From: Paenibacillus sp. sptzw28
GTDB taxonomy: Bacteria > Bacillota > Bacilli > Paenibacillales > Paenibacillaceae
Direction of reading: 5' to 3'
Assembly: GCF_019550795.1 (NCBI RefSeq)
Contig: NZ_CP080545.1
Coordinates: 2,700,001 to 2,764,000, forward strand
Length of the DNA stretch: 64,000 bases
Made by a program: the position numbers and the translations under genes. Shown in pieces: positions 44,678 through 51,590 of this stretch; within the stretch, counting starts at the first letter, position 1; each line of letters opens with the position of its first letter. The notes under the pieces were generated by a model. The model did no database searches. It saw only the letters and a list, made by a program, of their open reading frames with translations, and had not been told where the DNA came from.

Positions 44678-45259
44678 TCAGAACACTGAAGTTACAGTGT
44701 CTTCAACTTGTCTCAATATATCCTTAAGCGCTGCTTCGCCTGCACCGGGGACATTTCCAAAAAGCAAGTGCTCTACCGTTTCAATCCCCGTGAAATCGAA
44801 AATACCGATATCCGAGGTGATTTTAAGTCCAGCCGTCATTCCGATTTGATCATAAAATTCTTTTGGCGCGCCGTGGGTGTTAATAATTAGGCCTTTCTTC
44901 CCTTTCAGCAATTGATCGATTCCTGCTTCTCCGTATGCATATGCAAAACCATAAGAGAAAACCCGATCTACATACCCTTTCAGAATAGCGGGCAAACCGG
45001 TCCACCAAATCGGATAAATGAATGTAATGACATCCGCACGGGTGATAAACTCCTGCTCTGTTTTAATATCCTCCGGAGTCTGTCCGGCTTTCATCGCCGC
45101 GGTATCCTGCGGATTCAGTACCGGTTGGAAATCGATGTCGTACAAATCGCGCACAACAACCTCGTGACCTTTCTTTCTCAGTGCATTTACTGTCGTTTCC
45201 AATATGGCGTGGTTAAAGCTTTCCGGGTTCGGATGGGCGTAAACGATCAGGTGATTCAT
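44678..45259 (-). CDS. NAD(P)H-dependent flavin oxidoreductase (NQO1/YwrO-like)
   Basis: Encodes 193 residues with the flavodoxin-like fold: LIVYAHPNPESFNHAILETT, VRDLYDIDFQPVLN, VITFIYPIWWTGLPAILKGY and VDRVFSYGFAYAY. Quinone reductases and nitroreductase-like enzymes of this family use FMN or FAD and move two electrons to quinones. A palindrome at 45336-45352, just upstream, may be the operator of a HxlR- or TetR-type regulator. The ribosome site GGAGG precedes the ATG. Confidence 0.92.
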   Translation of the reverse strand: MNHLIVYAHPNPESFNHAILETTVNALRKKGHEVVVRDLYDIDFQPVLNPQDTAAMKAGQTPEDIKTEQEFITRADVITFIYPIWWTGLPAILKGYVDRVFSYGFAYAYGEAGIDQLLKGKKGLIINTHGAPKEFYDQIGMTAGLKITSDIGIFDFTGIETVEHLLFGNVPGAGEAALKDILRQVEDTVTSVF

Positions 45260-45335
45260 GTGTCAAACCTCCATTTGATTTGAAAGTCTATATCGGATTG
45301 GCCGTCGTTGAAAAATATGCCTAAACATGGACGAC

Positions 45336-45352
45336 GTGTTATATTTTAACAC
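45336..45352. promoter_or_regulatory. Palindromic operator candidate upstream of the NQO gene
   Basis: GTGTTA-TATTT-TAACAC is a perfect inverted repeat about 80 bases before the start of the minus-strand gene at 45259. Confidence 0.4.
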
Positions 45353-45423
45353 AACTCGTTATCCATAGACATCCGTCAAGTTATAACAAAGAATATTAAG
45401 TTTTCTTAAAACTAATAAGAAAT

Positions 45424-45477
45424 ATGTACGAGTCACTGAAGAAAACGGCCAGGTCCGTCGCGGATAAATTATATTAA
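45424..45477 (+). CDS. Possible 17-residue peptide in an orphan unit
   Basis: Reads MYESLKKTARSVADKLY and stop, amphipathic and Lys/Arg-rich. There is no good ribosome site. It precedes a very strong terminator at 45504-45536 with no other gene before it, so a small RNA or peptide transcript is possible. Confidence 0.25.
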   Translation: MYESLKKTARSVADKLY

Positions 45478-45503
45478 CATGAGACATGGCATAAATCTGG
45501 AGG

Positions 45504-45536
45504 GAACCGATCATCCGCGATCGGTTCTTTTTTTTT
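45504..45536 (+). terminator. Strong orphan terminator
   Basis: GAACCGATC and GATCGGTTC pair across a 6-base loop with nine T after. The only reading frame before it is the 17-residue one. Confidence 0.8.
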
Positions 45537-45661
45537 ATCCGGACAGTCTCCTCTTAAAGTTAAATGGATATTTCCTTTTATTGTTCATAAAATGGTGAAG
45601 TGAAAGTTCAGCGAGTGATACGTTGTGTTCACCTTGAATATGTTAAAGAAAGGCGATGCGA

Positions 45662-47233
45662 ATGAGAGAATCGGCTGACGTTATCGTGCTTGGCGGAGGG
45701 CTCGGCGGCTGTATGGCCGCTTTGGCCGTGGCGAAAATGGGTCTGCGCGTTATCCTCACCGAAGAAACGGATTGGCTCGGCGGGCAGCTGACGAGTCAGG
45801 CAGTTCCACCGGATGAGCACAAGTGGATCGAAAGCTTCGGCTGCACCCGAACGTACAGGGAGTTTCGCGATCGGGTGCGGCAGTATTACAAGGAGAATTA
45901 TCCGCTTACCGAAGAAGCGAAGCATACAGCGCTTCTAAATCCGGGAAACGGATGGGTAAGCCGCCTATGCCATGAACCGAGAGTATCGCTAAGAGTGCTT
46001 GAGGACATGATGGCGCCTTATGTGAGCAGCGGCCGCATCAAGATATTTTATGGTTTTCGCCCTGCCTTGGCGGCTGTGGGCGAGGATATAATTGAATCCG
46101 TCACGGTTGAAAGCGGCGCAACCGGAGATGCTGTCATTCTTGAAGGCGCCTGCTATGTGGATGCCACGGAGTGCGGGGATCTGCTGCCGCTTGCCGGCGT
46201 GGAATATGTTACGGGAGCCGAAGCTCAGAGCGCAACAGGGGAACCGCATGCCGCTATAACGGCTGATCCGCTGGACATGCAGTCGGTAACGCATGTATTC
46301 GCCCTTGATTATTCGGCGGGCGGCGACTTCACGATTGAGAAGCCGGAGCAGTACGATTTCTGGCGGCATTACGTGCCGGGGTTTTCCGGGCATCCTCTCC
46401 TGAGTCTATTCATTCCGGACGTGAACACTGAAGATGGAACAAGAGAGATTGCTCTGTTTCCGGACGGGTCGGAACCGATGCCGCTGTGGACATACCGCAG
46501 AATAATTGACCGCTCCTTGTTCGCGGAAGGTTTGTATCAGAGCGACATTACACTGGTCAACTGGAGTCAGAACGACTACTTTCTGGGGCCGATTTACGGC
46601 GTTCCGGAGGAAGAAAGGCAGCAGCATCTGAAGGGTGCAAGGCAGCTCAGCTTATCGCTCGTCTACTGGCTGCAGACCGAGGCTCCGCGTCCGGACGGCG
46701 GAGCAGGATACCCGGGGATCCGGCTGCGCAAGGATGTGCTCGGTACCGGGGACGGACTCGCGAAGTACCCGTATATCCGCGAATCAAGGCGCATCAAGGC
46801 TCAATATACGATTACGGAAACCGACGTAAGCAGGGAGCTTCGGGGAGAGCTGGGCATACGGCGCTATGAAGACAGCGTTGGGGTCGGCAGTTATTACCTT
46901 GACCTGCATCCGACTACGGTTTCAAACAGGAAATTTTACATTCCAACCGTTCCCTATGAGATTCCGCTTGGAGCGCTACTGCCTGTGCGAATGAGAAACA
47001 TGCTTCCAGGCTGCAAGAACATCGGTACGACACAAATCACGAACGGTTGTTATCGTTTGCATCCGACGGAGTGGAATATCGGCGAATCCGCCGGTTATTT
47101 GGCTGCGTATTCGATCCTGAATGACATTTCACCGCATGAGGTACGTGCCTCAAAACAGCATCTTGAAGCATTTCTGGATTTGATCAGGCGTCAGGGGATC
47201 GAAACTCACTGGCCCGAAGGGATGGAGTTCTAG
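45662..47233 (+). CDS. FAD-dependent oxidoreductase (FAD_oxidored type)
   Basis: Encodes 523 residues. The ATG at 45662 is preferred over 45656 because of spacing from AAAGG. The FAD-binding start is DVIVLGGGLGGCMAALAVAK, followed by the family's ETDWLGGQLTSQAVPPDEH and FGCTRTYREFRDRVRQYY. An HPTEWNIGESAGYLAAY block lies near the end. This FAD_oxidored group is frequent in plant-polymer loci of Bacillales and Bacteroidetes, sometimes annotated as xanthan-lyase-associated. The substrate is unknown. The ROK kinase starts 15 bases after its stop and the phosphoesterase follows, so this is probably one pathway. Confidence 0.85.
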   Translation: MRESADVIVLGGGLGGCMAALAVAKMGLRVILTEETDWLGGQLTSQAVPPDEHKWIESFGCTRTYREFRDRVRQYYKENYPLTEEAKHTALLNPGNGWVSRLCHEPRVSLRVLEDMMAPYVSSGRIKIFYGFRPALAAVGEDIIESVTVESGATGDAVILEGACYVDATECGDLLPLAGVEYVTGAEAQSATGEPHAAITADPLDMQSVTHVFALDYSAGGDFTIEKPEQYDFWRHYVPGFSGHPLLSLFIPDVNTEDGTREIALFPDGSEPMPLWTYRRIIDRSLFAEGLYQSDITLVNWSQNDYFLGPIYGVPEEERQQHLKGARQLSLSLVYWLQTEAPRPDGGAGYPGIRLRKDVLGTGDGLAKYPYIRESRRIKAQYTITETDVSRELRGELGIRRYEDSVGVGSYYLDLHPTTVSNRKFYIPTVPYEIPLGALLPVRMRNMLPGCKNIGTTQITNGCYRLHPTEWNIGESAGYLAAYSILNDISPHEVRASKQHLEAFLDLIRRQGIETHWPEGMEF

Positions 47234-47248
47234 GGAAGGGGAGCCGCG

Positions 47249-48229
47249 GTGGAATATGCAATCGGGGTCGATATCGGCGGAACGAAGATCCAATTTGCGG
47301 TCATCGACAGAAACGGGATCATTCACGACCGGGACATTGTGCCGACGGAAGCGCAGAATGGAGCGCAGCAGGTAATGGATAAAGTGCTGGACGGCATCGG
47401 CCGCATGCTCAGCCGCCAGGCTGGTACTGAGGTGTCCACCGGTGAAACCGGAAAAGCCGGAGAAGCCGGGATCGCCGGTATCGGAATCGGAAGCGCCGGG
47501 CAAATCGACTTTCATTCAGGCTCGGTCGCTTTCGCGGTCGATACTCTTCCCGGCTGGACGGGGATGCCGATCAAGCGAATGGTGGAGCGGCGCTTTCTGC
47601 TGAAGACTTATGTCGACAATGATGTCAATGTCATGGCAATTGCTGAGAAATATTACGGCATTGGCAAAAGTCTTAACAATTTCATTTGCCTTGCACTCGG
47701 GACGGGAATCGGCGGTGCGATAGTGGAGGCCGGCGTTCTTGTGCGAGGGGCTTTCGGCGGGGCGGGAGAGCTGGGGCATGTATCTGTGGATTTCAACGGC
47801 CCGCGCTGCAGCTGCGGCAATTACGGGTGCATTGAATTATACGCGTCAGGCACCGGAATAGCGCGAGTATCAAGGGAGCGCATTAAGGCTGAAGGGTGGG
47901 AGGTCGAATGGACTTCCGAGCCCCGGAGCATCATTCACGCCTGGATGCAGGGCGATCCTTATGCGGCTCAAGTGATGGACACTGTCACCCGTGCGCTCGG
48001 TTCTGCAATAGGCGGCTTCATTCATACGTTTAATCCTGAGGCTGTCATTATCGGAGGAGGCTTATCCGAAGCGGGCGGTTTGTTCTTGGCGGCAGTTGAG
48101 CGGGAAGTGGATGCCCGGACTTCACCGGGCATGAGGAAAGCGTGCCGCATTCTTCCCGCTTATGTCGGTGCGGACTCGGGAGTAATCGGAGCGGCTGCCC
48201 AGGTATGGCATTACCAATGCACTCTATAA
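47249..48229 (+). CDS. ROK-family sugar kinase
   Basis: Encodes 326 residues from a GTG. The ATP-binding DIGGTKIQFAVID, the VDNDVNVMAIAEKYYG and LALGTGIGGAIV phosphate loops and the zinc motif CSCGNYGCIELYASG define the ROK group (glucokinase, fructokinase, N-acetylmannosamine kinase). No helix-turn-helix is present, so it is an enzyme and not a repressor. The exact sugar is unknown. It lies between the flavoprotein and a metallophosphoesterase gene. Confidence 0.92.
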   Translation: MEYAIGVDIGGTKIQFAVIDRNGIIHDRDIVPTEAQNGAQQVMDKVLDGIGRMLSRQAGTEVSTGETGKAGEAGIAGIGIGSAGQIDFHSGSVAFAVDTLPGWTGMPIKRMVERRFLLKTYVDNDVNVMAIAEKYYGIGKSLNNFICLALGTGIGGAIVEAGVLVRGAFGGAGELGHVSVDFNGPRCSCGNYGCIELYASGTGIARVSRERIKAEGWEVEWTSEPRSIIHAWMQGDPYAAQVMDTVTRALGSAIGGFIHTFNPEAVIIGGGLSEAGGLFLAAVEREVDARTSPGMRKACRILPAYVGADSGVIGAAAQVWHYQCTL

Positions 48230-48431
48230 GGAGAGGTGTGTCCTAGATCAAACCCGGTGGACCACCTAATCTTGATTTCAACAGCGCTTTCGTGCGTCTG
48301 TGAAATTCGTATCGCTTCAGTCTGGAGAATGCCTCTTTAAGATCGCCAAGTGTAAGCGTATACTGGAGATAGCGGCCAATCTGCGCAAGAACGCGCCACG
48401 ACGCCAGCATGGGAACCGGAGGGTGAAACGT

Positions 48432-49364
48432 TTGGCGAACACACTGCGTTACAAGGAAGACGGCACGTTCAAAATCGTTCAGTTTACGGATTTGCACTGG
48501 GAAAACGGAGGCAAAAAGGATGGGCTTACGCGTGATCTGATGGTACAGGTAATAAATGAGGAACACCCTGATTTGGTCGTTTTTACAGGCGACATGATAG
48601 AAAGCCAAGCCTGCATAGACCCGAGACGCTCTTTCCGACAGGCAATTGCGGCGGCGGAATCAAGCGGGACGCCGTGGGCGGCCGTATTCGGCAATCATGA
48701 TACCGAGGCCGGTATAACTCGGGAGGAGCTGATGGCTGTCCAGCTTCAATGCGATCACTGCATTACGGAAAGCGGCCCGGAGAATATAAGCGGCATCGGC
48801 AATTTCGTGGTGAGGCTGCTCGGCAGGGATGAGATCACTGATAAAGCATTGTTCTTTCTTGATTCAGGCAGTTACGGGAATACCTGCGCCGGCGGCTACG
48901 CTGCCATCGCACGAGACCAGATCGAGTGGTACGTGCGGGAATCGGAGGCACTTGCGTCCGAACGCGGCGATATTGTGCCTGCGCTTGCATTTTTTCATAT
49001 TCCTCTTCCGGAATACCGCGATGTGTGGGAGCTTGCCACTTGTTACGGCAGCAAATATGAGGAGGTTTGTTCGCCTCATCTCAACTCCGGCATGTTTGCC
49101 GCGATGGTGGAGACGGACAATATCATCGGCACCTTCGTCGGCCATGACCATATTAATGATTACATAGGCGAGCTTTACGGAATCCGGCTCTGCTATGGCA
49201 GGCAGACCGGCTACAATAATTACAGCCGGAGCGGATTTACACGCGGTGCCAGAATCATCCTGCTGGAGGAAGGAAAAAGAGATTTCCGTACCTGGCTGCG
49301 GCTCCACGACGGTGAAATGATTTATGAGCAGTCCGAGCATCGGCCGGAGAAAAGAAAAGGATAG
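48432..49364 (+). CDS. Calcineurin-like metallophosphoesterase
   Basis: Encodes about 310 residues from a TTG at 48432, with GGAGG ahead; the longer in-frame start upstream shows no homology. The metal-binding motifs are in order: VQFTDLHW (Asp, His), VVFTGDMIES (Asp), AVFGNHDTE (Asn, His), FFHIPLPEY (His) and FVGHDHINDY (His pair). It belongs with DcpS-like purple-acid-type phosphatases. A phosphatase just after a kinase suggests turnover of a phosphosugar or a nucleotide product. Cytoplasmic. Confidence 0.88.
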   Translation: MANTLRYKEDGTFKIVQFTDLHWENGGKKDGLTRDLMVQVINEEHPDLVVFTGDMIESQACIDPRRSFRQAIAAAESSGTPWAAVFGNHDTEAGITREELMAVQLQCDHCITESGPENISGIGNFVVRLLGRDEITDKALFFLDSGSYGNTCAGGYAAIARDQIEWYVRESEALASERGDIVPALAFFHIPLPEYRDVWELATCYGSKYEEVCSPHLNSGMFAAMVETDNIIGTFVGHDHINDYIGELYGIRLCYGRQTGYNNYSRSGFTRGARIILLEEGKRDFRTWLRLHDGEMIYEQSEHRPEKRKG

Positions 49365-49671
49365 ACAGTTATAAGAAGGCAGGCGGCTTGAGCGGGTGTA
49401 ATGTCCGTTCAGCCGCTTTTTCAGTTTAAAAAACCTTTCTCGCTTATAAGGACCGTTGCAGCTGTTATTACCGGAATAGCCGTGGTAAAAAAGATTATAG
49501 TCAATTTATAATTTGTTTGCTTGATATGGTGATGCTACCATGAAGGTGAAATAAGACGAATGGAGTGATATTGATGAAAAACAACTATACCAAATCCGTG
49601 AAGATGAACGGCTGTCTGATTGCTGTGAACACAATAAAACATAAGGGAAGCATAAATTGGAGGCATGCTGC
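49365..49671 (+). other. Intergenic region with possible leader ORF
   Basis: 307 bases. A palindrome ATGGTGATGCTACCAT stands at 49526-49541. An ATG at 49574 with GGAGTGAT upstream opens about 50 codons that run into the exporter gene in another frame (MKNNYTKSVKMNGCLIAV); the product is not recognised and may be a regulator remnant or leader. Confidence 0.4.
49383..49421 (+). terminator. Terminator of the flavoprotein-kinase-phosphoesterase unit
   Basis: GCGGCTTGAGCGG and CCGTTCAGCCGC pair with one bulge, followed by TTTTT. Confidence 0.8.
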
Positions 49672-51399
49672 GTGGAAATGTTCAAAAAGTTTCTATCCTA
49701 CTATAAGCCTTATAAAAAGGTGTTGATCGCAGATTTATTCTTTGCATCGCTGGCTTCGATGGCAGTGCTGGCATATCCCTTGCTGGTAAATCAAATTACG
49801 ACAAACGCACTAAGTGACGACGGAATCGCTGCAGGCTTTTTAATAAAAATGGTAGGGATTTTTCTGTTCCTCATGGTGGTGGAGTATGTCAGCAACTTCT
49901 ATACGGACTATTATGGGCATGTAATAGGCGCGAAGATGGAGTGTGATATGCGAAACGACTTGTTTCAGCATTTTCAAAAGCTTTCGTTTCAGTATCACGA
50001 CAATGCCAGAACAGGGCAGCTTATGTCGCGTTCAACAACCGATTTGCTCGATATATCGGAGCTTGCGCACCATGGACCGGAAGATACGGTAATTTCTTTG
50101 GTCAGAATAGTAGGCTCGTTCGTTATTTTGGCAAGTATTAATTGGATTCTTACTTTAACGATTTTTTTAATTCTGCCTGTAATGATTATTTTCGTATACC
50201 ACTACAGCTTAAAGATGAAAAACGCGCTTAAAAAGAACAAGGAACGTATAGCAGACATCAACACGCAAATCGAAGACAGCCTCTCCGGCATTAGAGTCGT
50301 GCAATCGTTTGCCAACGAAGAGATCGAAATGGATAAATTAAGAAGCAGTAACCGCCGTTTTCTCGAAAGCAGGAAGAACGGTTATTTGGTTGAGGCATTG
50401 TTCTTCAACGGCTTGACCGGGTTCATCTCATTTATGAATATTTCGGTTGTTGTCGCAGGCGCCATTCTTATAAGCTATAACCGGCTGCAGCTGACTGAGC
50501 TGATTACCTTTCTGTTATATATAAACACTTTAATCGACCCGGTGAAAAGGTTGTTGAACTTTACCCAATACCTCCTGAATGGTGTGGCTGGGTTTGAACG
50601 TTTTGCGGAAATATTGGCGGTTCAGCCTGATATTACAGATGCAAAAGATGCCGCAGTATTAAGCGGTGTTAAAGGCAAGGTGGAATTTGAAAATGTAGGC
50701 TTCCAGTATGCCGGCGACACGAATGATGTGCTGAGCAATATAAATATTACGGCAAATCCCGGTGAATATGTAGCGATTGTAGGATCATCCGGAGTTGGGA
50801 AAACGACGCTTTGCAGTCTGATACCGCGTTTCTATGACATAAGCAGGGGTGCAATTAAAATCGACGGGACGGATATAAAAAGCGTGACATTAAAATCATT
50901 GCGCGACAATATCGGGACCGTACAGCAGGAAGTGTATTTGTTCTCAGGAACGATTAAAGAGAACATATTATATGGGAGACCCGGGGCGACAGATGAGGAA
51001 ATTGTAAAAGCTGCCAGGGATGCAAATGCCCATGAATTTATAATGGGGCTTCCGGGCGGCTACAATGCTTATATCGGACAGCGCGGCGTTAAGCTTTCAG
51101 GCGGTCAGAAGCAACGCATAAGTATAGCACGGGTATTTTTGAAAAACCCTTCGATCCTTATCTTTGATGAAGCGACCTCCGCCTTGGACAACGAGAGCGA
51201 AAGGGTGGTGCAGGAAAGCTTCGAGAGATTGTCTAAGAACCGCACAACCTTTGTCATTGCCCATAGACTGTCCACCATCAAGAATGCGGAAAGGATTATC
51301 GTGCTTTCAGAACACGGGGTTGCAGAAGAAGGCACACACGAAAAGCTGTTGAAGCAAAACGGGATATATGCCAGGTTATATAACATGCAATTTAATTAA
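49672..51399 (+). CDS. ABC exporter, fused membrane and ATPase half-transporter
   Basis: Encodes 575 residues. The GTG at 49672 has TGGAGG eight bases upstream. Six membrane helices (residues ~15-320) are followed by the ATPase: Walker A GSSGVGKTTLCSL, Q-loop VQQEVYLFSGTIKENILY, signature LSGGQKQRISIARV and Walker B ILIFDEATSALDNESE, plus the H-loop in FVIAHRLS. Such homodimeric half-transporters export lipids, peptides or drugs (MsbA, LmrA, YfiB). The cargo is unknown. Intact, unlike the pseudogene relative at 3691. Confidence 0.93.
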   Translation: MEMFKKFLSYYKPYKKVLIADLFFASLASMAVLAYPLLVNQITTNALSDDGIAAGFLIKMVGIFLFLMVVEYVSNFYTDYYGHVIGAKMECDMRNDLFQHFQKLSFQYHDNARTGQLMSRSTTDLLDISELAHHGPEDTVISLVRIVGSFVILASINWILTLTIFLILPVMIIFVYHYSLKMKNALKKNKERIADINTQIEDSLSGIRVVQSFANEEIEMDKLRSSNRRFLESRKNGYLVEALFFNGLTGFISFMNISVVVAGAILISYNRLQLTELITFLLYINTLIDPVKRLLNFTQYLLNGVAGFERFAEILAVQPDITDAKDAAVLSGVKGKVEFENVGFQYAGDTNDVLSNINITANPGEYVAIVGSSGVGKTTLCSLIPRFYDISRGAIKIDGTDIKSVTLKSLRDNIGTVQQEVYLFSGTIKENILYGRPGATDEEIVKAARDANAHEFIMGLPGGYNAYIGQRGVKLSGGQKQRISIARVFLKNPSILIFDEATSALDNESERVVQESFERLSKNRTTFVIAHRLSTIKNAERIIVLSEHGVAEEGTHEKLLKQNGIYARLYNMQFN

Positions 51400-51417
51400 G
51401 TGGATGGAGTGATTTAA

Positions 51418-51553
51418 TTACAGATCGAACTGGATGATTTAACAGGGCCTGCCGTGGCCGCATTAATCGGAGAACATCTTCAGGGTATGGCTCTGCATTC
51501 CCCGCGGAAAGCATACATGCCTTAAAACTTGAGAAAATTACGGTAAAATGGGT
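51418..51553 (+). pseudogene. GNAT acetyltransferase, N-terminal remnant with frameshift
   Basis: Reading without a start, codons give QIELDDLTGPAVAALIGEHL and QGMALHSPRKAYMP then stop. Shifting frame at about 51500 continues ALKLEKITVKW. The pattern DLTGPAVAALIGEHLQGM with ESxHALxLE is the start of a YiiD/GNAT-type acetyltransferase. The rest of the domain is absent. Confidence 0.65.
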
Positions 51554-51590
51554 GCGCATGGCTGCGGGTAGCCATGCGCACTGCCGCGTC

